Counted from the stretch's first letter, positions 50,335 through 60,436 are shown. The stretch is DNA of 64,000 nt from Proteus hauseri ATCC 700826 (GCF_001654965.1 NZ_LXEV01000021.1:62001-126000), one strand, 5' to 3'. Notes: generated by a model not told the origin, from the letters alone. Program-made: numbers and translations.

Positions 50335-50620
50335 TGACTTTCCTTAATTGTTAATTTTATTAGCTCAAAAGATAGGTGATGAGATAAAACTCGGATATGA
50401 ACTAGACATTAAATTAAAGGTTATTAATTCAATTGTCTTTCAGTGTATTCTGAGGATATGCTCATCTTAATCTTAAAAATAAAATTAAGAATAAATTTAA
50501 TTTAAGTCAGTTTTTTTGTCGGAAAGAGTAAGTATAGCAATACTAAAAAGTGTCGATTGAAAATAATTGAGTGCTTCGTTATTTCATATAATTTTTATTT
50601 TCTTTATGATGAGGTTATGC

Positions 50621-51241
50621 ATGAGCGAGAATTGGAATAATAGATATCAAGAGTATGAATTTGTTTATGGATATGAACCCAATGTTTTTATTCAATTTAT
50701 TGCTGAAAAAATAGAATTTAAAGGCCATTCATTAGCGATTGCTGAAGGAGAAGGGCGTAATGCACTATTTCTCGCACACAAAGCAAATCGAGAAAATCAG
50801 CCCTTTTCAATAGAACTGTGGGATTACTCTTCTGTTGGTTTGCAAAAGGCCCAAGATAGAGCACAAAAAGAAAATATTAAGATATTAACCCAATGCTTAG
50901 ATTTAAATGATGTTATGTGGCAAGAGAGTACTTTCCAAAATATTTTCTGTGTTTTTGGTCATTTTCCATCGGAATTAAGGCAGAAAACATTATTAGGAAT
51001 AAGAGGATCATTAAAAAATGGAGGGTGGTTTATTGGTGAGGTTTATTCTAAAGAACAGTTAAATTATAGCACTGGTGGCCCTCGTTCTTTTGATATGTTG
51101 TATGATATTTATGATTTTTTAAATAACTTTGGTAAAGACCGCTTTTATCATTTCTTCGTTGGTGAAGTTGAACGTCATGAAGGTGAATTTCATACTGGAA
51201 AATGTCATGTCATTCAGTTTGCTATTCAAATAAAAAAATAA
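50621..51241 (+). CDS. Class I SAM-dependent methyltransferase
   Basis: 206 residues from ATG 50621, which follows GAGG; a longer frame back to 50567 adds a hydrophobic stretch with no ribosome site. The SAM-binding motif I is SLAIAEGEGRNALFLA, and motif II is around SIELWDYSSVGLQKA. The AEGEGRNA form is typical of a thiopurine/tellurite-methyltransferase-like family. The substrate is unknown. The GNAT gene follows after 71 bases in the same direction. Confidence 0.82.
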   Translation: MSENWNNRYQEYEFVYGYEPNVFIQFIAEKIEFKGHSLAIAEGEGRNALFLAHKANRENQPFSIELWDYSSVGLQKAQDRAQKENIKILTQCLDLNDVMWQESTFQNIFCVFGHFPSELRQKTLLGIRGSLKNGGWFIGEVYSKEQLNYSTGGPRSFDMLYDIYDFLNNFGKDRFYHFFVGEVERHEGEFHTGKCHVIQFAIQIKK

Positions 51242-51312
51242 TAAACGAAAGCATAAGATATTTACTATTAAAAAATATAAATCCACATAAAAATAAATAG
51301 GTTGGAGATAAG

Positions 51313-51831
51313 GTGAAAAAGAAAAATTTTACTTTTGAGCATATAACAGCTAATGACTGGCTATTTTTTCATGATTTATATATTTCACAGAATGTAATGA
51401 AATATATTTCTGGAGTAATGACTGAAGAACAAATTAAAGAGGCATTTGAATCGCGCCTGCCAATATGGAATATCCATTCCACTCATTGGCTTTGTATGGT
51501 AATTCGTAATGAAAAAAAAGCCCCAATGGGATTAATCGGGCTTAAGATAGTTGAGTCTCAAGCCGAAGAACAAGGTATAACTGCGGAGGTCGGGTTTATT
51601 ATAGAACCACAATATGCGGGGCAAGGATTGGCAACAAAAGCGCTAATGAGCATGTTAGTAGATGAAAGATTTAAGTTAATTACACGATTTATTGCCGTGG
51701 TTACTGCGGGTAATTTAGCTTCTGAGCAAGTTTTAAAGAAAAGTGGCTTTACTTTTAAAGATATTACTAAAGAAAATTACTTAATTAATAATGTACTTTA
51801 TGATGATCATAATTATGAGCTTTTAAGATAA
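51313..51831 (+). CDS. GNAT N-acetyltransferase (RimJ/RimL-like)
   Basis: 172 residues starting at GTG behind GGAG. Acetyl-CoA-binding motif A is EVGFIIEPQYAGQGLATKAL (V/I-x-x-x-x-Q-x-x-G-x-A form), followed by VVTAGNLASEQVLKKSGF, the N-x-x-S/A-x-x-V-x-x-K-x-G-F signature of the RimJ/L group. The substrate is unknown. Possibly co-transcribed with the upstream methyltransferase. Confidence 0.83.
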   Translation: MKKKNFTFEHITANDWLFFHDLYISQNVMKYISGVMTEEQIKEAFESRLPIWNIHSTHWLCMVIRNEKKAPMGLIGLKIVESQAEEQGITAEVGFIIEPQYAGQGLATKALMSMLVDERFKLITRFIAVVTAGNLASEQVLKKSGFTFKDITKENYLINNVLYDDHNYELLR

Positions 51832-52015
51832 TAATCAACTAATTATAGTTTTTTGTGTTGCTTTTTGCTATTTATTTGAACGTCTAAACTGCGGTACTAA
51901 GATATAGCTTAAATTATTGCAGATAGTTGCGTGTTGAATAGGAATTGAAAGTAAGATTATTTAACTTTATTATATTAGATATATGTTCCGTTACGATTTG
52001 TATATAGAGGTTATG

Positions 52016-52213
52016 GTGGGTATTGTAAAAATCTCTGATGAATTACATGAGTATTTACGTAAAACAAGTAATGTTATGTCACGCTCTGTTAATGCACAGG
52101 CTGAATTTTGGATAAAAATTGGCATCCAAGCAGAATTGAATCCAGAGAAAACATTTCCGATGATCATTAGTGAAATGTTAGAAAAAGAAGTGACAAAACA
52201 AGAACAAAGATAG
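52016..52213 (+). CDS. ParD-like antitoxin-family protein
   Basis: 65 residues from a GTG at 52016, giving (M)GIVKISDELHEYLRKTSNVM, the N-terminus of the ParD_like family; AGAGG lies five bases upstream. The ATG at 52013 is too close to that site. The block SRSVNAQAEFWIKIGIQAEL is a family hallmark. It is followed 12 bases later by a second methionine aminopeptidase gene, a pairing that I recall in many proteobacteria. Ribbon-helix-helix DNA binding is expected. Confidence 0.8.
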   Translation: MGIVKISDELHEYLRKTSNVMSRSVNAQAEFWIKIGIQAELNPEKTFPMIISEMLEKEVTKQEQR

Positions 52214-52225
52214 AAAGGGAAAATA

Positions 52226-53002
52226 ATGGATAAGATTACCATCAAAAATAACGATGAAATTGAATTAATGCGAGAATCTGGTCGATTACTGGCCCAAGTT
52301 TTTATTATGCTTGATGACTTTATTATGCCGGGTATTTCGACGTTAGAAATTAATGATAAAGTTGAAGATTTCATTATTAATGAACTGGGTTCTAGGCCGG
52401 CAAGTAAAGGGCAATATGGCTATGAATATGTGCTAAATACCTCTATTAATGAAGTCGTTTGCCACGGTGTTCCTAAAGCAGATGAGCGTTTAAAGAATAA
52501 AGATATTATTAATGTTGATATAACGTTGGAAAAAAATGGTTTTATTGCCGACTCAAGCAAAATGTATATTATGCCAGAGGCATCGCCTATCGCTCGTAAG
52601 CTAGTAAAAACAACTTATCAGGCAATGTGGGAAGGTATTAAGCAAGTTAAGCCTGGCGCTACATTGGGGGATATTGGGCATGCAATTCAAAGTTTTGCAC
52701 AAAGTCATGGATATAGTGTTGTAAGAGAATATTGTGGTCATGGTATTGGACGAGAAATGCACGAGGCTCCACAAGTATTACATTATGGTATTCGTGGGCA
52801 GGGCGTAGTATTAAAAGAAGGAATGACTTTTACTATTGAGCCGATGATTAACCAAGGGGGCTCAAAAATTAAAACTAAAAAAGATGGCTGGACGGTCGTT
52901 ACAAGAGATAAAAAATTGTCAGCACAATCAGAACATACAATTTTAGTTACTTCGACTGGATATGAAGTTTTAACTTTACGTCCTAATGAAACGCTACAGT
53001 AA
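52226..53002 (+). CDS. map: Type I methionine aminopeptidase (extra paralogue)
   Basis: Removes N-terminal Met. All ligands are in place: H80 (VVCHGVP), D98 (NVDITL), D109 (FIADSSKM), H172 (YCGHGIG), H179, E205 (FTIEPM) and E236 (SEHTIL). It has 258 residues. Its position beside a ParD-like gene rather than rpsB-tsf indicates it is a second copy, not the essential housekeeping map. The ribosome site is AAAGGGAAAATA. Confidence 0.88.
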   Translation: MDKITIKNNDEIELMRESGRLLAQVFIMLDDFIMPGISTLEINDKVEDFIINELGSRPASKGQYGYEYVLNTSINEVVCHGVPKADERLKNKDIINVDITLEKNGFIADSSKMYIMPEASPIARKLVKTTYQAMWEGIKQVKPGATLGDIGHAIQSFAQSHGYSVVREYCGHGIGREMHEAPQVLHYGIRGQGVVLKEGMTFTIEPMINQGGSKIKTKKDGWTVVTRDKKLSAQSEHTILVTSTGYEVLTLRPNETLQ

Positions 53003-53327
53003 TGTATTATATATGAGTCATTCCAGCTATTTAGTTAATAAAAGTTTAAGACTGAAAAATATTTTTTTAGTTTAAATGGCTGGAAGTATTATTTTTTATC
53101 TCTTTGATTCATTTACTACTCTTCTATTTTTCTACTTATTTTTATTTCTTTATTTATCCTCATATTCTTAACCTGTAGATATAACTTAAAAATATATACT
53201 ATTGTAATAAATGTAAATATTAGTATAGTTATTATGACTATACTATTTATCTAGTGATAAATAAATGTATTACCTTAATTACTAGAATGTAATTGATTTT
53301 TAATAAATTAAAAAACAAGGATGTAAA
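53003..53327. other. AT-rich spacer
   Basis: Nothing recognisable apart from the presumed promoter of the antiterminator relic. Confidence 0.3.
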
Positions 53328-53669
53328 ATGGAAAAGGTATCAAAAATACTGCAGCAATGGGGTTCTTGGATGGTAAGTAATAATGAGGAAATTCAATGTG
53401 ATATTGAAAAATATAAATATATTATTCCTGAGCGTATAAAGTCGAGGGCTAGCTCTAGTGGAGAACAAGTTCTATTAGTAACTGAACTTATGAGTAATTT
53501 ATTGAAAAATAATAAAGAAGACTATGAATTACTGATTAATTATTATATTTTTGGTAAAACATTTATTCAGTTAGCAAAAATTCATCAGTGTTCAGATACC
53601 TATATTGGGAAAAAACTTAAGAAAGCAGAAGGGATAGTAGAAGGTATGTTAATTATGAGTCAAATTTAA
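53328..53669 (+). CDS. Phage antitermination protein Q-like
   Basis: 113 residues. ILQQWGSWMVSNNEE at the start, LLINYYIFGKTFIQLAKIHQ in the middle and KKAEGIVEGMLIM at the end follow the lambdoid Antiterm/Q-family pattern (W-G-x-W, YY-x-G-x-S, AEGFIEG). In a phage it lets RNA polymerase read through into late genes. It appears intact but no phage late genes are next to it. The ribosome site AAGGATGTAAA is fair. Confidence 0.75.
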   Translation: MEKVSKILQQWGSWMVSNNEEIQCDIEKYKYIIPERIKSRASSSGEQVLLVTELMSNLLKNNKEDYELLINYYIFGKTFIQLAKIHQCSDTYIGKKLKKAEGIVEGMLIMSQI

Positions 53670-53862
53670 TTGAAAATAAATTTTAGATAATGCTTTACGA
53701 TCTTAAATTATAGGATAGTCTAGCATTGCTAATAGCAAACATTGAATGAAGAAGAGATCTATTATTTTTTGTAATTTCATTCGATATAAATTGTTGTTAG
53801 TTATTGCTAACAGGAAGTTTAGCAATATAAACAATTTATGTTAAACCCAAGGAGTGGAAATT

Positions 53863-54726
53863 ATGTCAACACAATACCCTATTATTTTAGTTCATGGCTT
53901 ATCTGGTTTCGATGATATTGTCGGTTATCCCTATTTTTATGGTATCGCAGATGCATTGAAAAAAGAGGGGCATCAAGTATTTACTGCCTCACTGTCAGCA
54001 TTTAATTCTAATGAAATTCGCGGAGAACAACTTTGGGAATTTGTTCAAAAAATTCTTAAAGAGACTAAGGCCAAAAAAGTGAATTTAATTGGCCATAGCC
54101 AAGGGCCGTTAGCTTGTCGCTATGTCGCCGCTATGCATTCGAATAAAATAGCCTCTGTAACCTCGGTGAATGGTGTAAACCATGGCTCAGAAATTGCGGA
54201 TTTGGTACGACGTATTGTTAGAAAAGACAGTGTTCCCGAATATATTGCAGATGCTGTAATGAAAGCGATTGGCGTTATTATTTCTGTATTTTCAGGTAAT
54301 AAAGGAAATCCGCAAAATGCAATTGCGGCACTAGAAGCATTAACTACTGAAAGTGTCAGTGAATTTAATAAAAAATATCCTCAAGGCTTACCTAAGAAAT
54401 GGGGCGGAGAAGGTCGGGAGGTTGTAAATGGTGTTCACTATTATTCATTTGGTAGCTATATTCAGGGGAGAATTATAGGTGAAAAAGATAATCTACGGGA
54501 TCTTACTCATGCACCAATGAGAGTACTTAGTGCCTTTTTTACTGAAAAAGAAAATGATGGTTTAGTTAGTCGTAAAAGTATGCGATTAGGTAAATTGATT
54601 AAAGATGATTACCCTGAGGATCATCTTGATATGGTGAATCAAGTTGCTGGTTTAGTTGGACGCAAAGAAGATATTATTGCAATTTATACTAATCATGCAA
54701 AATTCTTAGCTAATAAAAAACTTTAG
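53863..54726 (+). CDS. lipA: Lipase LipA (Proteus family I.1 lipase)
   Basis: Alpha/beta-hydrolase triacylglycerol lipase of 287 residues. Catalytic triad S79 (LIGHSQG), D232 (ENDGLVSR) and H254 (PEDHLDM) has the same numbering as P. mirabilis lipase. It starts MSTQYPIILVHGLSGFDDIV at 53863; the GTG at 53854 is not used. There is no signal peptide, typical of this Proteus group, which also lacks a dedicated foldase. The ribosome site is AAGGAGTGG. Several substitutions from the P. mirabilis enzyme suggest a related species. Confidence 0.95.
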   Translation: MSTQYPIILVHGLSGFDDIVGYPYFYGIADALKKEGHQVFTASLSAFNSNEIRGEQLWEFVQKILKETKAKKVNLIGHSQGPLACRYVAAMHSNKIASVTSVNGVNHGSEIADLVRRIVRKDSVPEYIADAVMKAIGVIISVFSGNKGNPQNAIAALEALTTESVSEFNKKYPQGLPKKWGGEGREVVNGVHYYSFGSYIQGRIIGEKDNLRDLTHAPMRVLSAFFTEKENDGLVSRKSMRLGKLIKDDYPEDHLDMVNQVAGLVGRKEDIIAIYTNHAKFLANKKL

Positions 54727-54778
54727 TCTTAATAAAATTAATTCTTATTACTATAAAAGTGAGATAAAGAAATAAAAT

Positions 54779-54811
54779 AAGTAGCTTTAATATTTATTAG
54801 AGCTACTTTTA
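54779..54811. terminator. Hairpin between lipA and hicB
   Basis: AAGTAGCT/AGCTACTT stem with AT-rich loop and T-rich flank. It can serve either of the convergent genes. Confidence 0.65.
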
Positions 54812-54845
54812 TTTATTAGTATAAGAGTACTTAAAAATAAAAATA

Positions 54846-55277
54846 TTATTTTTCTTTATTAACAGATAAAGAAATACCATAGCCAAGTAAGTAAAGTGCT
54901 TGTTCTAAACTATCTGCTTTTGACGTTTGGTTAATATCAATTAAGCGCTCAATTTGAGCACTTGTTAAATTCATTTTTCTTGCTAAATCTGATTTTTTTG
55001 TATTAGTTTCTAAAATGGCATTATGTAGTGCAATTTTTAAACAGCTTAAAAGTGGTAAGTAAACAATAAAATCACCAGGCTCAGCTTCTGATGGTTCAGG
55101 TATGGGCATTTTTGCAGAAATAAACTCTTCAAGACCAACATGCAAAATATCCGAAGCTTCAAGTTCGACATCGTCCTTTGTATAGGCCACCGCGTGTATA
55201 TTCTCAAAATCACGATAGGTAATTTCATAAGTTTCACTTTCTTCATCAAAACTTGCTACTGCTGGATACTTAAACAT
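54846..55277 (-). CDS. hicB: HicB-family antitoxin, no HicA beside it
   Basis: 143 residues. The N-terminal HicB fold (MFKYPAVASFDEESETYEIT and LEASDILHVGLEEFISA) is joined to a C-terminal helix-turn-helix (KSDLARKMNLTSAQIERLID), the usual HicB layout. No HicA-like frame occurs within several hundred bases on either side. It could silence a distant toxin, be a plain regulator, or be a relic. Ribosome site AAGGCGA. Confidence 0.82.
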   Translation of the reverse strand: MFKYPAVASFDEESETYEITYRDFENIHAVAYTKDDVELEASDILHVGLEEFISAKMPIPEPSEAEPGDFIVYLPLLSCLKIALHNAILETNTKKSDLARKMNLTSAQIERLIDINQTSKADSLEQALYLLGYGISLSVNKEK

Positions 55278-55534
55278 AAATCGCCTTTTATTTTTGAACA
55301 GTAATTGAGCATAAGTTATCTTATTGATGCTAAATATTATGTTTATGATTAAAGCATACTTTGGCAGTTTTATCCTTACTTCTCTATTTTATCTTATTGT
55401 TTGATTATCAATGTAAATTAAGTATTAGATAAAAAAGAACAAATAACGGCTGTTATAATTTTAAACAAGTGTTATCTGGTTAAGAAAAAGGCTATCTTAT
55501 AACTTGTTATTAAGGTTTTTAGAAAGGGGTTATT

Positions 55535-56272
55535 ATGTATCCAGTTGATTTACATGCGCATACCATTGCTAGCACTCATGCTTATAGTACGGTGAGTGAA
55601 TATTTCCAACAAGCTAAAAAGAAGGGAATAAAGCTATTTGCTATTACTGATCATGGCCCTGATATGGCAGATGCTCCTCACGAATGGCATTTTTCTAATT
55701 TACCAGTGATCCCAAGGATTATTGATGGTGTTGGTATTTTATATGGGATAGAAGCAAACATTAAAAATATTAAAGGTGAAATAGATTGCAGTGAGAAAAT
55801 GAGTAAAAAACTGGATATTGTTTTAGCCGGTTTCCATGATCCTGTTATGGCATCTTTAGGATTGGTTGATAACACCAAAGCGTTAATTGCAACGATAACT
55901 AGTGGCGCTGTTCAGATGATAACCCATCCTGGAAATCCTAAATATCCTATAGATATTATGGAAGTGGCAAAAGCAGCGGCATCTAGCAATGTTGCATTAG
56001 AAATGAATAACTCATCGTTTATACATTCGCGAGTTGGTAGTGAAAAAAATTGTATTGCAATTGCAAAAGCGGTACGTGATGCAGGCGGATTAATAGCGCT
56101 TGGCTCAGATTCTCATATTGCATTGTCACTGGGTAATTTTGATCAAGTATTAAGTATATTAGCGCAAATTGATTTTCCAGAAGAGCGCATATTAAATACA
56201 ACACCTAGAAAAGTTCTCGACTTTTTGCAATCTCACGGTAAAAAAGAGATCCCCGAATTTAAAGATTTTTAA
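55535..56272 (+). CDS. ycdX: PHP-domain phosphatase YcdX
   Basis: Trinuclear-metal phosphatase of 245 residues, linked to swarming in E. coli. Metal ligands include [34 protein letters not shown] and GSDSHIAL. The ribosome site AGAAAGGGG is strong. It is flanked by spacers and a terminator. Confidence 0.93.
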   Translation: MYPVDLHAHTIASTHAYSTVSEYFQQAKKKGIKLFAITDHGPDMADAPHEWHFSNLPVIPRIIDGVGILYGIEANIKNIKGEIDCSEKMSKKLDIVLAGFHDPVMASLGLVDNTKALIATITSGAVQMITHPGNPKYPIDIMEVAKAAASSNVALEMNNSSFIHSRVGSEKNCIAIAKAVRDAGGLIALGSDSHIALSLGNFDQVLSILAQIDFPEERILNTTPRKVLDFLQSHGKKEIPEFKDF

Positions 56273-56291
56273 TCATCACTCATTTTAAAAT

Positions 56292-56323
56292 AAGAAGCTA
56301 TCATGATAATTTGATAGCTTCTT
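56292..56323. terminator. Bidirectional terminator between ycdX and the chemoreceptor
   Basis: AAGAAGCTATCA/TGATAGCTTCTT 12-bp perfect stem with T/A-rich flanks, between convergent genes. Confidence 0.9.
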
Positions 56324-56403
56324 ATTTATTTCAATTCTTGCCTTAATCTATAACAGTAAAGAAGGGTGATTTTAAAGTAAATCAGATTGTGTTTAGTTTA
56401 TTA

Positions 56404-58002
56404 TCATTGATGAAATATAGTGAGTTCATTTTTTAATCTATTGGATTGTGTTTGAAGTAAGTCTAATGAATTAACCAAATCTCTTGTCATTACGGAGTTA
56501 GCTTGCGTTGTTTGGTCTAGCTGATTAATAGCATCTTCTATTTGCGCTATGCCATTGCTTTGTTCATCGGTTGATATTGATATATCATGAATCATTTCAT
56601 TAACATTCGCTGTGTGTTTTGATATATCGACCATGTTATCGTTTGCATCTGCAGCAAGCTGAAAACATTGATTAATTTTTTTGCTAGAATTGGCTACTAA
56701 TACTTTTATTTCTTTTGAAGCCAAATTACAGCTGTTCGACAGCTCTCTTACTTCTTTGGCTACAACAGCAAAGCCTCTGCCGTATTCTCCCACTCTAGCT
56801 GCTTCAACAGCAGCATTTAGCGCTAATAAGTTTGTTTGAAAGGCGATATTATCAATAGTCGTTGTTATATCATTGATTTGCTCTGAAAAGGTGACAACTT
56901 CATTCATATTCTCAACCACATTTGCAAGCATCTCATTACTTTGGTTGATCATGGAATCAGCCTTCATTACTAATTCGCAAGAAGTGTGTGTATTTTCTGA
57001 ATGTTGTTTAGCGGTCACACTTAATTGTCTTATTCCCGCTGAGGTTTCTAATACCGCGGCTGATTGCTGTTCTACACGAATAGCAAGATTATTGTTCATT
57101 ACTGTAATATCATTTAATTCTAAATTTATGCTATTAGCACTCTGGTTGATATTATTGATTATTTTTTTTATTTGCTCTTTCATTTTTTCAATATGAAATG
57201 TGAGATTATTAATTTCAAAAAGTCCTTTAGTTGTCAGTGATGAGGTTAATTCTCCATTACTAATGTCTTCTATGCTATGCATAATTTTATTTAGTGGAGA
57301 AATAAAGTATTTTTTCAAGGTAATTTGTACTAAGAATGAAAAAATTATAATCAGAACTGAAATAACGATGAGGCTATAAATAATCTTATCATAGAGTAAC
57401 TCGCCTTCATTTAAGGCTGTAGTGTAATGATTCTGTAATTGTTGATGATAAGTATTATATTCTTTTTCAAAATTATCTTGATATGTTTGAGTTGGCTGAT
57501 TTAGGTATTCATATGTCTTTCCTTGCTCTAAGAAACCAAGAAATTCAATTAAAGCCGCATGAAGTTCAACATACTTATTTTCTAATTTTGTCAAGTATTC
57601 TTCATTTTCTACTTGGTGTTGCTTATTTTTAAATATATTCCAATTATTTTCTACTTGGACCAATTTCTCTTTTGTTTGTTGAAAAAGTGATGAAATATCG
57701 GTATTTGCTGTCGCCATTTTGTTAATAATTAATAAGTGGCGAGAGCTGGCTCTATTTAGAGTATTACGTGTTTGAAGTAAACTTTCCCATGTGTTGTTTA
57801 AAATAGATTGTTCATCATAGATACTATCTAGTTTGTTTAAATTTCTTTTGTAATCATTTACTGATGAAAGGAATAGTAAGCAAGCTAAAGAGAATAATAA
57901 AATAAGAGAACCTGTTATTAGCCAAACTAAGGTTGTTGTTTTTAAACTAGATACATTCAGAGAAATGCTTGGCAAATAACGTTGTTTGAAGATCTTAAAC
58001 AT
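56404..58002 (-). CDS. Methyl-accepting chemotaxis protein
   Basis: 532 residues. Helix 1 (about 26-49), a four-helix-type periplasmic sensor (50-205), helix 2 (about 206-228), HAMP (about 229-281), then the cytoplasmic coiled-coil hairpin. The tip reads [20 protein letters not shown] followed by [17 protein letters not shown]; the usual sequence is [11 protein letters not shown]. There is no C-terminal NWETF-like tether. The ligand is unknown. Together with YcdX and UmoD it adds motility functions to the window. Confidence 0.92.
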   Translation of the reverse strand: MFKIFKQRYLPSISLNVSSLKTTTLVWLITGSLILLFSLACLLFLSSVNDYKRNLNKLDSIYDEQSILNNTWESLLQTRNTLNRASSRHLLIINKMATANTDISSLFQQTKEKLVQVENNWNIFKNKQHQVENEEYLTKLENKYVELHAALIEFLGFLEQGKTYEYLNQPTQTYQDNFEKEYNTYHQQLQNHYTTALNEGELLYDKIIYSLIVISVLIIIFSFLVQITLKKYFISPLNKIMHSIEDISNGELTSSLTTKGLFEINNLTFHIEKMKEQIKKIINNINQSANSINLELNDITVMNNNLAIRVEQQSAAVLETSAGIRQLSVTAKQHSENTHTSCELVMKADSMINQSNEMLANVVENMNEVVTFSEQINDITTTIDNIAFQTNLLALNAAVEAARVGEYGRGFAVVAKEVRELSNSCNLASKEIKVLVANSSKKINQCFQLAADANDNMVDISKHTANVNEMIHDISISTDEQSNGIAQIEDAINQLDQTTQANSVMTRDLVNSLDLLQTQSNRLKNELTIFHQ

Positions 58003-58757
58003 AAATAGTTATTTCCTTTTATGATAAAAATATAACTGTGTAATTTATTGATTTTTGAGTTTTATTTTTACTTCCTGTAATAAGGAGTGAAGCAAAGAAA
58101 AGAGAAATGAATGAGTGTGATTTTTTGCTCCGTTCTTTGATTTAACGCCACAGATCCTTTTGAAAATAGTTAAATACTAAAAATAGTATCGGCATTTTAT
58201 AAATATTCTTTATGGTTATTTCTTGTTCATATTGATTAAATTTATGAATAGATTAAATATTGAAATAACCAATTGATTTAAAATGGTTTTATTTTTCTCT
58301 GTCTATTGATTAAATTTAATCAATTGTTAAAAAAATAATATTAAATTTCAAAAAAAATTAATGTGTTGATAAATAAAAAGTAAATTGTTTAATTGTTATT
58401 ATTATTATGTAAATGAATACCTTTATAAAAATAAAACAGCTTTTTATGGCGAGGGAGCATTGTAAAGTGAAATTAAAAATTATAAATAAATTGGAGTGTA
58501 GTATATTAATTTGTCTTTATTTGAAAAGTTAGATTGTTTTAAATTTATTTTAGATTGATAACTACTGTGATTGATGAAAATTACAATATTAGATTATATG
58601 GTATTTAAATCAATATTATTGAAGTTAGCGGTAAGCAAAATTTAAAACGGAAGAGATAAATCTTCCGTTTAATTTTGCATTTATTATTCGTAGAGATAAC
58701 AGGTTTTATTTCTGACTAGAAAAATATTATTAAAATAAAGCTAAAAAATAGTTATTT
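58003..58757. other. AT-rich spacer
   Basis: 755 bases with almost no G or C in places and no open frame. It probably contains the chemoreceptor promoter at its left end and the nqrE terminator at its right. Confidence 0.35.
58645..58670 (-). terminator. Terminator of the orphan nqrE
   Basis: AAACGGAAGA/TCTTCCGTTT 10-bp stem; on the reverse strand it is followed by TTAAATTTTGC. It lies 90 bases beyond the nqrE stop. Confidence 0.6.
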
Positions 58758-59357
58758 TTAAAGTGAAATACCAGAAAATGACATGAATCCAAGTGACATT
58801 AAGCCAACAGTCACAAACGTAATACCTAGGCCTCTTAATCCTCTCGGGATATCAGAATACTTCATTCTTTCTCGTAAGCCGGATAAAGCGACAATAGCTA
58901 ATAACCAACCAATACCACAGCCTGCACCATAAGTAATCGACTCTGTAAACGTATAATCCCGTTCTACCATAAATATGGTGGCACCAAAGATAGCACAATG
59001 AATAGTCAATAAAGGTAAAAAAATTCCTAATGAATGGTAAAGCGAAGGAATAAATTTATCTAAAAACATTTCTAGTATTTGAACTAATGCAGCTAAAACA
59101 CCAATAAAGGTAATATATCTTAAAAAACCAAGATCAATACCTTCAACAATGACATTTTTCTTTAATATAAAATGATAAATTAAGTTATTGATTGGTGTAG
59201 CAATAATAAGTAATGCTGTTACGGTCAAACCTAGTTTTAATGAGGTTTTTACTTCTTTAGATACAGCAAGAAAAGTACACATTCCTAGAAAAAAACTAAG
59301 TGCCATATTCTCAATAAAAGTTGCCCTAATAAAAATATTAAGGTGATTTTCAAGCAT
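58758..59357 (-). CDS. nqrE: Stand-alone NqrE-like subunit
   Basis: Six-helix membrane protein of 199 residues matching NqrE of the Na+-translocating NADH:quinone reductase, including [54 protein letters not shown] and the terminal LGFMSFSG. C27 and C121, the positions that bind the membrane Fe centre with NqrD, are kept. AGGAGG precedes the ATG. No nqrABCDF gene is adjacent; 400 to 700 bases of spacer lie on both sides. Possibly a duplicate of the operon copy. Confidence 0.88.
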   Translation of the reverse strand: MLENHLNIFIRATFIENMALSFFLGMCTFLAVSKEVKTSLKLGLTVTALLIIATPINNLIYHFILKKNVIVEGIDLGFLRYITFIGVLAALVQILEMFLDKFIPSLYHSLGIFLPLLTIHCAIFGATIFMVERDYTFTESITYGAGCGIGWLLAIVALSGLRERMKYSDIPRGLRGLGITFVTVGLMSLGFMSFSGISL

Positions 59358-59887
59358 AAAACCTCCTATTAGTATGTTTTCTTTATTTATTCTAATAAAA
59401 ACATTGCGTTAATATAAGGGGTATTTAAAAAATATCTTTGCTTTTAGGTGTAAATGGCATTTTTAGCATAATAAAAAGTAACAATAAGTAGAAATTTAAA
59501 GAATTATCTTAGTTAGCTCATATAAATGTAGCTTTTGTCTTATATTGTTTTTTAGAATGAAATTTTTAAATTTATCTTTTAATTTTATAAAATAATCCAA
59601 ATACTTAGTTTATATTGATATATTTAACCAGTTTTAATCTCAATGGTGGTTTTTAATTTCGTGATAAGTCTTAATTAAGTGAAATGGTTAAACTATAAAA
59701 TAATAGAACCATTTATTTTTATAATAAAAATAGGTTTATAAGGGAATTAACTGAGAAAGTGAGCTTTTATAGCACTTTTAAAAAGTACGTATAGATAGAA
59801 AAACTTTTATAAATATGCTTTCTACTCTCTTAATATTGATAGAAATTGATCTTCTTTATACAATAATCCTGTTGGTAAGTTTTATGA
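59358..59887. other. AT-rich spacer
   Basis: No gene. It should hold the promoter of the orphan nqrE and the end of the cyaB transcript. Confidence 0.3.
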
Positions 59888-60436
59888 TTATGGGTGTAGC
59901 TCAAGCATAAGTGTTTTATAATTTTTATTTTCTCGCATTGTTTCATTAAAGCCAAATTTAGCTGCTAATTTCTGTAGTTGAGCAGTATAGAAGGGGAGTT
60001 TAGTCTGATCATCAGTCATAATAGCAAACTCAGCATAAGAACCCAGTTCATCTATTTTATCGATGGTGAGATGAAACTCGTTTAGAAAATAGATCTGTCT
60101 TGATTTTGTGTAGTTTAAATAACAGTCATAACCGAGAGTTTTAAACATAGAAACTGTTTTTTCAGCATCCTCAATACGTACGGCTTCACATTGTGATGAA
60201 TCTGGTCCTTTTACAATAAGTAGATTTATTCCTGATGGCGACATTTTTCGTACACATAAGCTTATTGTAGAAGCCGAGGGAGCAATTCTATGATGCTCCA
60301 TATACCAGTCTGTTTCTTGATTATCTTGGGCAAACACAGTTGCACCAGCATTTTTTAGTGCTGTAGCAAATTGAAGTGGGTTTTTTAGGTGATATTTTAG
60401 TTCAGCTTCAAATTTACCTTGGAAATGGTCAGACAT
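59888..60436 (-). CDS. cyaB: Class IV adenylate cyclase (CYTH domain)
   Basis: 182 residues. The ExExK motif is E10-A-E12-L-K14. MNPSGI-type MSPSGINLLIVKGPDSSQCE, MFKTLGYDCYLNYTKSRQIY and FAIMTDD match the class IV enzyme of Yersinia pestis and Aeromonas. It would make cAMP from ATP, apart from the main CyaA; the in vivo role in these bacteria is uncertain, and thiamine-triphosphatase-like activity is an alternative for CYTH proteins. Confidence 0.88.
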   Translation of the reverse strand: MSDHFQGKFEAELKYHLKNPLQFATALKNAGATVFAQDNQETDWYMEHHRIAPSASTISLCVRKMSPSGINLLIVKGPDSSQCEAVRIEDAEKTVSMFKTLGYDCYLNYTKSRQIYFLNEFHLTIDKIDELGSYAEFAIMTDDQTKLPFYTAQLQKLAAKFGFNETMRENKNYKTLMLELHP

